DNA of 64,000 bases from Cylicocyclus nassatus (lineage: Eukaryota; Nematoda; Chromadorea; Rhabditida; Strongylidae). The notes under the pieces were generated by a model. It ran no database searches, was not told the origin of the DNA, and saw only the letters and a list, made by a program, of their open reading frames with translations. The first letter of the stretch is position 1, and every line of letters begins with the position of its first letter. The position numbers and the translations under genes are program-made. This document shows positions 45,861 through 58,948 of the stretch, in pieces. The stretch spans positions 21,497,433 through 21,561,432 of the forward strand of contig CATQJL010000001.1 of the NCBI GenBank assembly GCA_958299035.1, in the 5' to 3' direction.

Positions 45861-47757
45861 ATACATGTTTTTGGGGTTTGCGTTGTTGCTATGCCATGAC
45901 AGAGAAATAAAAAGCGACATTCTTTCCTTTCCGATAGCGCTAAAAACAACAAAACCCTGTGGTGTTTAGCTAGCACAAATTTCAATCTTACTTGTTTCTA
46001 CAGTATGTCCTAATCTAAAATCACAGTTGAAGATACGAGCATAACAGCAGGAAACGTTGCTCAAAATCAGCAAAATCCAATCAAGAAGACTGTTAACAGT
46101 CGGAAAATGGCATAAAAGGGGGGAGAAAAAAATTTTGTTTGAGATTGAACTGGGCTGAATGTGATGCGCTCTGCCGCAACCGACGTGCTCTAGTTCAGAT
46201 TCGAGATCGTCCATTAGATAGTCTGGTGAAGGTAAGACGGCTATGGCTCTCAAGCTCAACAACACAAAGAGCGATACAAAGTAAAGTAACACAAAGAGAA
46301 GAAAGATTACAGCATACTAATTATGAAACAACAAAGTACGCGTTAAAGTTGTGAGTAATTGCTGTAAGTAAAGCCTTGTTGGACAAAAAAAATCTTTAAT
46401 TGGTAGTGTTTGAAGCTCGTTAACGGTAGTGTAATAAAAATGCTTTGGACCCTAGCTACTAGGGAAAACGGCGAAAGGGTATTATAGCTATAACTTTTCT
46501 AGAAGCGTCTATACTATGCACTGAATGACAATAGGCGGTGGTGGAATTTGAAATGACTGACCACTCCAGCGCGGGACTGCTTGACACCCACGGTGTATCA
46601 AGGTTTGAACTCCGTCAAAGGGGGGGGGGGGCATTAGGTACCCAACCGAGGTGCGGGCGTTAGGTACCCAGCCATTAGCGGTATACACTAAGCCACGCCC
46701 CTTGACTGCTTTAACAGCGGGTACCTAACGATACACCAAATTTCAGCTGCTGGAAAGGCTCGCCAAACTCGCTTAAGCGCTGGCGCTTGCGAGTTTGGCG
46801 CGCCATTATACCCACAGAAAATGATAGTTCGAGAAAATCAAAAAAAAATGCGCGAATGAAAGCGCAAGTTTACAACGCTTTTTCTATTGCTTTTTTTAGA
46901 ATCAATTTTAGAACCACAGAAATTCGGTGATGAAAGCTAAAAACAGTGTAAGGCTTTTATGAGCAGTTCACCGATAAGTCAGCGGGAGTTTCAAAAAAAA
47001 AATAAACTTTGTAGAATTAATTTTATGATATTACGGAAGCAAAGCGCACTTTCGGAAACGCTCCTGGCAAATAAGTTGCACGAAACATTCCTTTGTTTCG
47101 AAAAAATCAAAATGGCGGCCCCGGGACAAACTTATCCAGGAGAATCACACATTTGGAAAGAGCTCATTATCTATTGGAACTGCCCTTATCTTTTGCGAAA
47201 CTCATACCCTTTCAAAATTGACCCAAAACTTTAGTCCATTGAGCTTGCCGCGTAATCAGTCATGAGCTGGCAATATCCAAGATCGTGACGCAAACTCTGG
47301 CGTCAGCTAAAACTAAAGGGGCTCGGGTTTTCCAAAAGATGTGTGCACAAAGCCTGAAAAAGGCTAAAGAAAAGGAAACTTCACCCCCCCCCCTACTCGC
47401 TGTCCTGTTTTATAATGATGATTTTTTTTGTCTTTGAAACGCGCACCAAGTTAGAGTTATCGCAGATATCATCTGCGCGTTTGGTCTCTCGTACGAAACA
47501 ACTTAGGTTATGTTTCCCTACTTTAAATGAACTAGTTTTTGCTGAGTATTCTGCTATATCATCGTTTCCCAGAATTGGTGTTTAAAGACATGTTAAGAGA
47601 AATGGAGGGAGTGAGTTAACTCAGGATAACTCTGAGTTGACTCTGAGTTTCAGCAGTGAGTTTCTACTTACTTACTGCGGATAATGGCTGTTTGTTAATT
47701 TTTTCAACCGCCACGGTTGATGCGAGATTTGCGCTATACTATTCAATTAACTGTTAA
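45861..47757. other. No firm gene; a few coding-looking readings
   Basis: A minus-strand open reading ending near 45966 starts with a hydrophobic segment (about 46310-46245), then ALPSP-like and DYLMDDLESELEHVGCGR text, but it has no ATG. The plus strand over the same bases has a good donor (GTGAAG|GTAAGAC, about 46229). Neither can be extended. A run of 12 G at 46621-46632 precedes two GTTAGGTACCCA repeats. The word GGTTTGAACTCC at about 46604 resembles a tRNA B box, but no clover-leaf was found. Confidence 0.3.
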
Positions 47758-48555
47758 AGGCAGCGTCCAGGCGAGTCTGGACACATGGGGATCTCGCGTG
47801 GACAGTAATTTTGGGGCCCTAACTAAGCAACTGCCCGACCGGCAGCCCAGGTAGTGCTCTAAGCGCTGAGATATTCCCCTCGAAACTGACCCCGCGATCG
47901 CAAAGCGTGAATCCTGGCGCGAAACTGCCATGAATCCATGCGAATACGATCGCGGGGTCCAGTTTCGAGGGGAATATCTTACAAGGGGAGGATACTTGGT
48001 GACCGTGGCCTTTTGAAATGAAACGTACACCATTGAATGTATCTTGAAGCGCTGATTCCAAATCTGCTTTCGGTATCTGCTGTGCGCTCTTCCGAAAGAA
48101 GTTATGAACATTTCTTGCCACCAAAATTTGCACTGTTTTTGATGCAGTATTCACCAATATCGTTAGAATTTTCGCTTACGCACTACAAAAGAGCGTCCAA
48201 ATAAAGTAAAGCTTTACGTTAAGCTTGGGAAAACTGTCTCCGATAAATCGGAGTGCAAAATGCGTGGATACTGACGATTCTGACTGGCTAAATCTCGTAA
48301 AATCGATATGGAAAAAAGTCCATAATTTCGTTCAGAGAGTCGCACAGCAGATAATGAACATAGATGTGGAATCAGCGTTTCAAGGTGCATCTAGTATGTG
48401 CATCTCATTGCGAAAGGCCACGGTCACCAAGTATCCTTCCCTCGTTAGTCAATAGAGCACTACCTGCGCTGCCGCTTGGGCAGCGCCTTAGTTAGTGCCC
48501 CAAAAGTACTTTCCAGTAAAATCCCCATAGGTTTAAATCTGCCTGGACGCTGCCT
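47758..48555. mobile_element. MITE, AGGCAGCGTCC family, copy 5 (largest)
   Basis: Ends AGGCAGCGTCCAGGC and GCCTGGACGCTGCCT, flanked by TTAA on both sides (47754-47757, 48556-48559). Long sub-terminal arms include GGGGCCCTAACTAAGCAACT and its inverse-like AGCGCCTTAGTTAGTGCCCC. Inner inverted blocks include ATTCCCCTCGAAACTG with its inverse near 47960. About 798 bp, no long meaningful frame. Confidence 0.8.
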
Positions 48556-48559
48556 TTAA

Positions 48560-50016
48560 CTTACCAGTAATAAGGGCGATTTACGGGGGACGCGCACAGG
48601 CAACTGAAGAAAACTAAATCTAAAAGTCTGCTTTTTCTTGAGTTTTAGCTCGATTATATCGTTAGCTTTTTTTCACGCTATTCCTATGAGGGGTATTAGC
48701 AAGCAGAGGGTTTCTCGTGTGATTTTCTCATCTTTGTCATTTGTTGGCATATTCTTTATACTAATTTGATTTCATTGATAAAACAGCAATAACCAGTAAC
48801 TCCGTCCATATTGGAAATCATAAAAAGCAAAAATTATTTGCCCACCATCATTCTGCTGAAGAAGCGATTATACGCGACGTAAATGGATTTGCCATTTTGT
48901 ACTTCCTTCTCTTTGTCATTTTTTTTTTGGTTGGCGTTGGGTGAGAGGCGGAAGCGTGGTCTCTCATAAACAAAAGAAACGCAAGTTGCCTTGATGATTG
49001 CAGCAATGCTTCATTTACTACAGGTGGCCACCAGAGTGCTTGACATTGCGTTTGTTGCAAAAACTCCAGAGACTCGTGTGTTTTCCGTTAAATGCCTCAG
49101 AAAATGTTCACTTATGAGCCAGCCTTCCAAATTTTATCATGTGAACAATAGTTGATAAATATTTATTTGAAGGCTCCAGTCACATGTGTCCTTGATTGTT
49201 CTTCAAGCCTTGAGGACTGGGGTAAAATACGGGACCTGCAAAAATTTTCGGAATTGTTGGAGACAGATTAAAACGTATGTCAATGATAGTGAAGATGTGC
49301 ATTGAAATAATCGGTTGCATGAACTGCATTAAGCAGATAGACTCGTTAAACGTAGCTGTAAATGGTGATTGAAAGCATCGATTGCGCATGCCCAAACACT
49401 TCTATTAAGCCATGATTTCAGAACTGCAAAATTGGGGGAGTTTATCAGACCCAAAACGCACTGGAAATAGCGTGTTCGATAAACATGTGTGCTGTTCTTT
49501 TAAAAACAGGTGATTTTTCATTTTTGCTGTACTCTTCAATAAATTAGAGCGAGAAGGAATTTCTGCATTAGACAAGAACAAGAATAGTTCTGTTGGAGGG
49601 TTACTTTCTGTTGTATTAGGTAAAATTGCAACATGAGCGGTTAGAACACTCTTTCAGCGTTCACACTACGGCCAACTTTTAAATTGAATGTTTGCAATGG
49701 AACTGTTGATTCTGTCAGTCTTTTGAATTGCCAACTGGCTTTAGAGTGCACATCAACATGCCGAACTCGTCAAAGTTGCTTCGAGTCCGAACCATCGATT
49801 TTGGCGCAACTTTCACAGCGAAATTTGAAGTGCTGAACCGGATATCATACTCAATAGTTGTCATGTTTAGAAACTCGCCCACTGATTTTTCGTAACTTAA
49901 CTTTTTCAAAGCAATCAAGCCTAACAAACAAAGTGAGCAACATTTTCGCAATCAGAGTGTCCTATAACCCACCTAAATTAAGGTTCGTCCAGATCTGTGA
50001 CAATTCATATTACTTT
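48560..50016. other. Downstream flank of the GDPD-like gene
   Basis: No exon or repeat recognised. Open frames under 80 codons. Confidence 0.35.
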
Positions 50017-51946
50017 CTAATTAGAAAATCGGCGGTTTACCGTAACCTCAGGTACGATGAGGAATTCAGCACAAATATTGCATTCATTCTTAAGATAATC
50101 AATATCTAAAGAATGGGAGTCCTACATTACGCTTGTTATAAAGTCTGAAGATCAAGCATGTAGTACTTACTGAAATGTCATGCAGCCGTTCTTGTTCATT
50201 CTTTTCGTTAACATCATAGGCGACCAGATGCATTTTTTGCGCAGTAACATCGTTTGCAAAATTCCTCAAAGTTGATCGTATAAGTCGACTAGTTTATATC
50301 GCAGGCAAAAAATTTTGTTGTTGAAGAAAAAATAAACATTTTAGAAGCTTTTGCCGCTACCAAGAACAATATATTGAGTAATTGTTGTGCTAAGTGTAAT
50401 TGCTCTGACATATTACGGCCCATTACGATTGGAAATTACTATGGTCGGAAAGATAAATCTGTTAGAAGCGTATCGTTGGGCGGCTTGAGCCATGATTTGC
50501 TAGACAAATAACGCTAGAAGCAAAATGCATATACTCACTCGCTGACATCTTTGTAGCTGACAAAGATCACTTCCGTTCCAATAAATCTCGGTAAAAGTAG
50601 CGAACGCATCACTAAATCGTTACTTTTACGGAAATGCAGTATCACATGTAGATCCAGTTTTTTTTGTAACGTACAGACTTGCATGGAGTCGTCGATAAGC
50701 TGTCCAAGTAGTTTAAAGAAAAGGCTTTTCGGATGCGTCTTCTGATAATAATGAACAGCGCCATGTCGCGAATAAGTTATGCCTGGAAAATCTTATTGTT
50801 AAATCAACTCGTCTAAAATAAAATTTCTACACCAGCACTGATGACCTGTAAGCATGTTTTTGTCGTGTCGTTTCATGTAGAATGATACCGTGGGTAATCC
50901 GCTTGTCACGACGACTTTGGTGTAAAGTTGGTATTTCTTGACGTAGTCGCTGATTTCGGAAAGCAGCTATAATGTTTGCGGAAATTTTCTTTGATTTTCC
51001 AACTCTTTCTGACAAACCGCAGCAGAGCTTTCGTGTGTTCGTATCACAACCTTTGCATCCTTCTCTCGGCATTCGTCCAGCACACTCTTAAGAAGTGGGA
51101 TGCGTTCACTAAAAATAAGAGAATTTCTCTTTGTAAAAACGAAAATACTGAAAAGGACCTAGAAGATAGGGATGTCAGATTGGTCAAACTGTTAGAGGGG
51201 TTGTCAGCGACAATCAGACTGCGCTTCATTGTTCTGTTAGTCGTTTCATCCTTGATTACAACGGCTTTTCCATCACTAGCCAAACGAACATCAAACATTA
51301 CAACGTTTTTGCTTTCCAAAGCCTTAAGCGAATTGATCATCAAAACCCTTGAACACGAAAAAAGGTTTCACCAGTTTTAGAGCAGCCATGCTGTTTTCCG
51401 GTGCATCCTTTGTATCTCCTATATTCCCTCCAGCTGTGAAGCCTTCGAAAAACGTTGTACTCTGGTATGACATCAAAAAAGTGATTTAAAAAACTCGGAA
51501 TTTTATATAATTTTGCTTCCGTTGTTTGAGACTCTCTTAATCGCGTGCAGCTGCCATTGTGGATAACCTTTCAACATGAAGTCATGGCGGAATACAACGA
51601 ACATTTATGCCTTTGTCCAGGTCGTTTCGCACTGTGAAGTATAAAACTGTCAAAATCAGTGGCAACCAACAGAGCACGCAATTGACCACACGGCATCGGC
51701 TAAGCACAAGGATACATATAATGACGTAAAGATACCTAAAATCCGAAAGCGCTTAAACTCATGCATCCATCCACTTGCGCAACTTACCAGGCTAAAGACG
51801 GGCCGGTAAGGTGGGCCGTAATGAACTCGGATACATGGGTAGTGATTGTGTCCATAGACGGCGTAGTGTAAGAACGTTGTCGATAGAATCGTGCATAATA
51901 TCAATAATTTTGCCATGAATTTGATTCGCTTCTGATGTCGCATCAT
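50017..51946 (-). CDS. Membrane-anchored GDPD-like protein, probable pseudoenzyme
   Basis: GDPD enzymes cleave glycerophosphodiesters with a metal-bound TIM-barrel site. Exons (minus): 51946-51788, 51461-51372, 51322-51159, 51108-51018, 50966-50846, 50782-50539, 50264-50171, 50088-50017; all phases agree, 344 aa. Residues about 12-30 form a membrane anchor. Family markers: DAPENSMAAL (72-81), VVMFDVRLASDGKAVVI (90-106), ERIPLLKSVLDECREKDAKV (139-158), RFIGTEVIFV near the C-terminus. The catalytic HR is replaced by TA (62-63), the E of ExD by M92 (D94 kept), the second catalytic His by K107. Where the paralog at 60.7-63.9 kb has IFDVK, this has VIRTH (159-163); its AWTVND is AYDVNE here. Frame and splice sites are intact, so loss of catalysis with retained protein is inferred. 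Last exon choice is less certain. Confidence 0.82.
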
Positions 51947-53270
51947 AGTCTTGTGGTTTTTTCTTACCAGCTATTGATTCCATTCTTTTAGTATTACCAC
52001 GGCATATTGCTCAAGATTCGCAATTTCTCTCTTTAAATGAGACGGCAAAGTGCGTGAGAAACCACGAAATTCTTATGACATCATCCCTGCAGGGAAAGGG
52101 ATAGATTGTAAAAAGCTTATGTTTGCTGTTGAAATTTCCATTGTCTATCCATCTAAAGGCTTTGTTATTCCTTCTCACATGTTGAACAGAGGCATGGTCG
52201 TATCAAGCTACGACCTCCATATTTTGTGTTTCTTTGTGAATCATCTCCTTTCCCTTATTTTCACAGTAGTGAGCGAGCCGTTACAGCTGCATATCACCAA
52301 GCATCTAGACGCTCCTGCCTCAATTGCGTGAAGTGAACAATGTCGTGCAACGCTGCAGAGGTTTACACATACATTACAACTACTATTTGATATCAAGTCT
52401 AGGAAACAAAATTCTAGCGATAGCTTTGATTTATGTCATCAAGCTGGTTAGAAAACTGTACATAACGAAGAACAAGCGTCATACGCAAACGTAGTCATAT
52501 TATGCTGACGTATAAATTCACTTATCTTCCTACGACATGAGCAAAATCAAGACTAGGCATAAGTCTCATTCAGTGGTGACTACTATGCCCCTAGCAGAAA
52601 CAGATGAAAGCTAAAGTTGCAAGAAATACAGGTGGTCCACATGAAGAGCGAAAGGCCAAAACCTTTTTTCAAATTCTTTGCCTTCTTTTTGGCTTCACTG
52701 ACATTGGTAGTCTCCTTCGTACTTTTCCGCCCTGTTGTGGCTTCCTTTTAAATAAGGAGAGTATCGATGGAAAGTTTTAAGTAGTAACAAAACCCAAGTG
52801 TTTTTCCTTATCAGCCAGGATTTGGGAAAAACTCATTTATTTTGATTTGAGCGATCTAAATAGCGGATATAGCTCTACTTGTCAAACAAGGCAACGTTGA
52901 AGGTAGCATGTCGAAAATGAGAGGGATTCAAAAAAGAGATTAAAAGCTTCAGTGCCAAGTTAGAGCGAACGTAATGAATGACAAGATCGCACGCAATATA
53001 TAATACAGGGTGTCCCGATCTCCAATAGCTTCCTTATATGGAAAGCTTTCGCGGACTATCGGGTGCCATACGGTAGGGCTAGCTTCAGCTTAAATCTAGA
53101 GTAGACTGAGAACTACAAGTTTCTCTTAGTTATTGTGGGATTACGGTGGAAATTTTTGACTAATTCTTGGCTGCAGATAGACGAGGATTGTTTCAGAATT
53201 CCAAAAAAAAAACCGAAGGACGACTAAGGTTATCGAGGGCGCTGGATCTAACTGCAAAGTCTTCAGTTAC
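51947..53270. other. Upstream flank of the GDPD-like gene
   Basis: No exon recognised. GGGTGTCCCGATC at about 53009 resembles an internal part of Tc1/mariner ends, but no partner was found. No promoter motif identified. Confidence 0.3.
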
Positions 53271-53585
53271 CGTACTCTTCGACTTCCTACGGTAGCATTG
53301 TAACGCTGAATTTGGCTTTTTGCCAAAAATCAACCTTGTTTTTGTCCAAAGTTCTGTTGATCCTTAAGGCTTCTTCATTCTTTATTAATTGCAAATAGTG
53401 AGTGGAAGGAATTACAAAATCAGTAAACACAGCTAATGAATTGATTTGATTAATCTCTGCGTGTTTGCAACTGCAACGTTGATTTTGTGCATTTTGGAAA
53501 AAAAGCCAAAAATCCAGCATTACAGTGCGCATACTGCAGTAACCGTAGAGTGCGGTAGTGGAAAACTTTGTTATTAAATTCAGCA
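53271..53585. repeat. Imperfect inverted repeat
   Basis: CAGTTACCGTACTCTTCGAC then GCTGAATTTGGCTTTTTG at the left is matched in inverse by CAAAAATCCAGCATTAC-like and CAGTAACCGTAGAGTGCGG sequence at the right (about 53505-53560). Diverged; possibly an old MITE. Confidence 0.4.
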
Positions 53586-55681
53586 TCTCCAAAAACCTTA
53601 ATTTGAAGTCCTTTGGTTTTTTGGAAGTTTTAAAAGCAATTCTCGTCTCCCAGATGCCTAAAACTTGTCGAAAACTCCTACCAGTAAAACTCCTAAACTC
53701 CTCCCACAGCGACTAAGAGAAATTGGTATTTATGACAGTGAACCATTTAAGGTTAAAGAATAGTGGACAGGTGAGGTAAACCGTTTAAGATGAGTTCTTA
53801 AATGAGCTTTGAGCATTTTTTGCGTTACATTTCATGACCACGTAAAGTAGAGGACTACATCAGCAAGCCAGCTTCACTGAAAAAAAACAAATTAAAACCA
53901 CATTTGACAGCACCAGAATGTTTAGCACAGCTATGAAATCTTTTATATAACACGTTATAACGAAAATTTGAGAGGTTTTCTGCGAGTAGGCTGGGAACTC
54001 AGATCTTCAAAGCATCGTAACACAAAGCACCCTTTCACGGCGCACTAATTCTGAAGAGTTCGCTGGACACGATTAGCTAGCCAAAGCTGCTTGGTTTCCA
54101 TTCTGACAAAAGGGGAAATTTGTTTCTGACAAGAATTATTCTCATACCAGGACTCGGCACCATCTTGAATCAAGGAGATTGAAACGAAGAACCTTTCGAT
54201 TTTAAAAACAAGACGAAAACCCATTAACCTTTTCTATCCCTCCTCTTTCCCTTTCACATAAAGAGAAACAGCATCAAAAAGAAAAGGAGTCTCCTTTGAC
54301 ATTTTTACCCTGGTTCCGCTCCTCGCAAAACAAAAAAGAGCACAAGAAGAAAAAGGAAAATAGAAGAACAACCGTAAACACTGAGCTTGGTTTGCTTAGG
54401 GGCGCGCTTTGCGAACGGAGCAGTTTGCGGTGGTTATTTGGATCTTTTCAGGGCCATAAAAAGCCTAGAACAACAACTATGAAACCATTTTTGCCTTATG
54501 AAAAAAAATCTTTGCCGTGAAGGCACAATTTATGCAAACAAGTACGAAAACTTTTGCGAGCAAAGGCCATAGCAATCTTCCAATTGGGAAAATATCAGCA
54601 CGGCTTTTATTCACAGAAGTTTTTATAGATATTTCAAGCCACAGAGTTCCTTCACGCTCATGCACACACCGAATTTGGTGGACACCATTGTGTTTTGGTT
54701 GTAAATATCGCTTTGTTTGTGAAAGCGTATATCGTTTAAATGCCGGGAAGCGGAATTCGGAAAATAAGCCCTTTGTTCTTTTCTCTGTCAATTGTTCAGC
54801 TTGATTTCAGCTATGCCGGGCCCTGCCTCATCCTCAATTCCGACATAGCGTAGTGCGCAGCGAACTTGCTGGATCTTTCTGGAATAGTCATCCTCAAGGC
54901 TAGCACCATGTCATGCTGCTTATTGAAATACAATGCGCCATTGCCATTTCATCTCGGGCAAATTTCGCAGGAAAAACAACAAATTCCTTTAAGTGCATGT
55001 CATTAGCTCACCAAGGATGGGCCAGAATGCGCGGCGTGACGACGTACGCCGCGCATACGCACATAGATAGCAAGCGTACTCCGCGAAGTCTGGCTCAATT
55101 CTAAGCAGTCATGTACGAAGCAAAGGCAACAATACAGGCAATGTTTACGTTGTGTCAGTTTCCTCAGTTCAGCTTTCGTCTCTTCTCGCAGCTTTCTGGA
55201 TGCAAATGACAGTTTTTGAATACTTGAAGCGTCCAAGCTGAACAGCACTGTGATAGTCTTTCGGAGTGCTCATGACTTTTGAGTGGGCGCAATGAATGCA
55301 GTTGAAATTGTTATTGCATTATAGCGATCGCCCGTAACATACATTTGGGCTGATAGAACACCAGTCAGTGAGATTTGCTAAATTACACACAAATCCATTG
55401 AATGTTACACAAATTCTTCCATTTGTACCCTTTTCTCATCCTCAAAAGGGGTGCTGCACATCAACCTTTTACAACACCAGATCTGCTCCAGAGACACATG
55501 CGGTCTTATGAGCAGTTGATAATGTGGGGCAATTGAAGGCAGATTTAAATTTACTTGGCAATTATCATAATCGAGCACCCGGGTTCGATCTAAAACTATT
55601 GCACAAACCCTCCCTCTAGATACCCTCACTCCCCCAGATCGCTTTGAAGTGGTGCGGATCTTACGGTCGCCCGAACCTCAA
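53586..55681. other. No firm gene recognised
   Basis: Two coding-looking minus-strand readings overlap at about 55270-55100 (one starts MSTPKDYHSAVQLGRFK, the other has REETKAELRKLTQ), but neither has a supported splice partner. A short hairpin ATGCGCGGCGT / ACGCCGCGCAT lies at about 55027-55056. Confidence 0.3.
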
Positions 55682-56094
55682 AGGCAGCGTCCCGGCAAAA
55701 AGATGGGTGCCGGGCTTTTGTGACGATGTTGAAGTAGAACCCCTGAATAATTGACGATTGAAGTTCGGAGCGAAGGAGGGGTCTGCCAAGCCTGTTCGCT
55801 CCGAAAGTGGCCCGAATCTTACGGTAGGCCACACAGCGGTATCGATTTGCAAGCAAAGAGTGCGTATAGCGCACACAGTCATGAGCGCAGGGTCCTGCAA
55901 CAACTGTGCGTCTCTACCTTGCAGGCATCTCGCACTGACCCGAGCCTAACGTAAGATTCGGGCCACTAGATGGGCGACTTGTAGACTTCGTAGACCCCCT
56001 TTCGCGCTGCAAACTTTTGTCGTCGCTTAGTTGGGGGATCTACTATTACGTTACCACCACAACCAGTTACCCTCAGTCTGGTGGGACGCTGCCT
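55682..56094. mobile_element. MITE, AGGCAGCGTCC family, copy 6
   Basis: Left AGGCAGCGTCCCGGC, right GGTGGGACGCTGCCT, flanked by an exact TCAA duplication (55678-55681, 56095-56098). This copy gives the clearest evidence for a 4-bp TYAA target. The interior shares GTAAGATTCGGGCCACT with copy 2 at 10387. Confidence 0.85.
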
Positions 56095-56098
56095 TCAA

Positions 56099-57050
56099 CC
56101 ACATAGCGGCAACCGCGACCGCCGCAGCGTACACGCCTCGTCCACGTGCAACCTAGAGAGCTTTCAGAAAAGTTCTTTTTGTCATTTCGAAGCTTTGCAA
56201 ACCTCATATATGAATCAGCGTCCCGAGCCTTGAAGCAAATTGCTAGATATTCACTAAGCTTTGGCTAAAATTTTCAATTTTTAACTTAGGCTTCATTAAA
56301 TTTTAGGCTCGAGATGTTAATAGAAAAATTCGCGTAAAATCGGTAAAAGTAGGAAGATCTCAAGATAGTAGTCTTCATCTGTATTTGCAAGCCTTCTCCA
56401 GCAGGGTAAGAAGAAGCTATTGGGTCGTTTCATAAGCTCGTAGCGTTTTTATTTTGCCGTCGTTTTCTGGTGGTGCAGTTGGTTTAGGGAAGTATCTGTG
56501 TTATTCGAGAAATCCAAATTTGCTCTACAAAACCTGCTTTTCAATTTTGAAGCAATCCTAAAGATCTTTGGTTTGTAATTTTTGAAGGCAAAGTTTTTAG
56601 TAGTAGAAAATGGCGATTTCGACACCTGTACTTTTCGCTGGTGTCCAGCCAACATGCTAAGAGCTGTCTGAACGAAGTCTCAACAGTTGCCGTTTTAGAG
56701 CTTTCTCTAAGCGGCACAAAAGTTTGAATCAAGCGCTGATCAGCGATTTTACTTTTTAGAAAATTTTGGCTTAGAAAACCCCTCATTTCACCCAAACGCA
56801 AAACATCTGTACAAAGGTAAAAGTGCGTTCTATCCTTCTCTGTAGCGTCTCCATTAACAAGAGTCTACTTCCATGTGTACATAGGCTGGTAAACAGTCGT
56901 TCTCTCGAAATTTCAAATGGAAAATCCTCTCTGATGATTTCCTTATTCTGCTGAAGATGAGCCTATAACGGATGAACTACTTTGACACAAGAAACTCATG
57001 CAGCGCAGCATAATGGCTAGGTGGTGTGTATGTCGAGAGGCGCGATTCTA
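56099..57050. other. No gene recognised
   Basis: About 950 bp, short open frames only. Confidence 0.3.
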
Positions 57051-57768
57051 TTAGGTTGGCTAAAAAATAAGTTCGGTCGTTTTCAACGGTTTGTACAAAT
57101 CTTACAAATTACTTTGTGTAAGAATGTTTGGTACCATTAGAAAGAGCAAATCAGGGAGAATCGGATGGTTAACCCTGTTTGAGCACCAATCATCATTTTG
57201 ACGACGAAATTGTGCAGGAAATGGAAATAGTCAAATTTTTTCATCGAATTTCTGAAAAATCATGCCCCGAAAAAGGAGCTAAAGTTGGGTGCAAAATGCA
57301 CAGCTGGCCTCCACACCGCAATTTCTGAAATTTCCAACAATTTGTATGGCCATTGATGGTCAAACTCGAGCGATTCCGACTGCCCAAAAACTGACTCCTA
57401 TGCGCAAATGCCTGGAAATTCTCACATTTTTGGCTGCAGAAATTCACAAACAACAGATCACAATCTCCATTGTGGTTCGCCATGTAGCCAAAGGCTGTAT
57501 ACACCTAACCACCAAATTAGTCATCTGTGCGCTCACTATGGGCTGAGAACGATACTTAGAAATTCAAAAAAGCGAATTTTCAGAAGGCTAGACATATAAG
57601 GGCATACTTGCTAATTATTGATGACCAAAAACTGCGACTATTTGACAGGTGATAGTAGAGGGTTGAAGCTACCTCCTGGCAAAAAATCTTTGCTAAATAT
57701 CTGCTAGTCGATTTGTTACAGACTTTCGAAAAAGCATGTCAAACCGAACTTATTTATTAGCCAACCAA
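57051..57768. mobile_element. Mariner-end element, 718 bp
   Basis: Left TTAGGTTGGCTAAAAAATAA then GTTCGG; right CCGAACTTATTTATTAGCCA then ACCAA, flanked by TA on both sides. The interior is open for about 85 codons on each strand but shows none of the DDE/D motifs of mariner transposase, so I treat it as non-autonomous. Confidence 0.8.
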
Positions 57769-57770
57769 TA

Positions 57771-58589
57771 GTTGCCAGATGAACACTGACTAGCACATTT
57801 TTAATATTTTATGGTTGTCTATGAGCAATTTAAACTAACAAGACATGTATGATATCCCCGGGTTGCTCGCTTTCATCAGTTTGGGGACAGATTCAGAACG
57901 TGAGAGATGGAGGTCAAAAACGAGTGAAAAAGCACACGATGACTTCCTTGTGGATATTTCAATCCAGTTTTCACCAAAAGGCGTTAAACTGAGCAAGTGG
58001 GAGCTTCAGATAACTAGTAAGCTTTCGTCTGGTATCATCAAAAGACCCGCATAGCTCCAAATTGGGCTGTCAGATTGGTGAACTCCATGAAATCGCTCTT
58101 GACCGTCTCCCGGGAAGGGTAGGGAATGGGGAGGGGGAAGCTGGAGCAAGCGCGCTGAAGGAGAGCAGGAAATTAGAGTTAACAAATAAGAAAAGGAAGA
58201 CATGATCTCTACCTGATGCTAAAAAATGGGCAAAGGTCTCCGTACCAGATCTGAAGACATGACCCGGGCGAGACTGGAGAAACCAGCTATCTTAGAATGT
58301 TTCAAAATCTGAGCTGTTGGAAACACGGATGGGCAAATTCGAACTATAAAGGTGTCCCAAAGTTTTGTTGGCTTTTTAAGCAATCGTGAAACCTGGTACA
58401 ATGGCAATGAAAAGGCATTTAATCATGCATTTGCTGCTTTTTCTTTTTTAATGTTTGTTTCAGACCAGGATCTTGAACGTTTCCAAAATCGCAAAATTCT
58501 TTAACCGTCATCTTTATTCGCTTAAAATTCGGATAACTTTTAACATTTTCATTCCGAACTTTCAAAAGAATCATGACTTATAATAACCG
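57771..58589. other. No gene recognised
   Basis: A plus-strand open reading (57845-58054, RERWRSKTSEKAHDDFLVD) looks somewhat coding but has no partner exon or known motif. Confidence 0.3.
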
Positions 58590-58948
58590 GCTAAGGTGTT
58601 TACGTCTTTTTGTCTGTGTTTATGTGTGTGTGTCTGTCCGTTACGAAATTCGTAGAACGTGTTCCAGCCAACGTCCTGAGCCCAAATTTTGCATAGCCAC
58701 GCTACCAGCATGGAAGCTCACTATACAAAAGCATGAGCGGATCCGTTAAGCGAGCCGGTCAAGAAAGAAGACTATTCACCACGGATACTACACGAGCGCT
58801 GAAACTGACAAGGAGGTGAAGCAGGGTCACAGAAGATGTGAACTGAAGAAAGTGGAGGACTGGTAGTATAGATCTTGAAGCACACCCTATGCTGGGCCAT
58901 TCTGGACTCTCGGCCCGGGCGGGACCGGGGACCACAGCTAGTAAGGTA
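58590..58948 (-). mobile_element. Retroposon-like repeat, copy 3 (minus)
   Basis: On the minus strand it begins ACTAGCTGTGGTCCCCGGTC then CCGCCCGGGCCGAGAGTCC, the same head type as the copy at 12448. It contains an ACACACACACA-type tract and a GGAACACGTTCTACGAATTT block. A related piece lies in opposite orientation at about 62755-62825 (GGAACACGCTCCACGAATTT, then ACACACACACACACA). Confidence 0.5.

Noticed and set aside
46530..46620. tRNA gene or tRNA-derived SINE suggested by GGTTTGAACTCC
   Set aside because: No acceptor stem, anticodon arm or convincing A box could be paired around it.
47743..48157. Two overlapping minus-strand readings of 112-122 codons
   Set aside because: They lie within the arms of the MITE at 47758-48555 and mirror its inverted repeats.
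57241..57546. Overlapping open frames inside the mariner-end element as a transposase
   Set aside because: About 85 codons on each strand without the helix-turn-helix or DDE/D motifs of mariner transposases.
58600..58640. Simple GT microsatellite (TGTGTGTGTCTGTC)
   Set aside because: Too short to list separately; it is part of the retroposon-like repeat copy.
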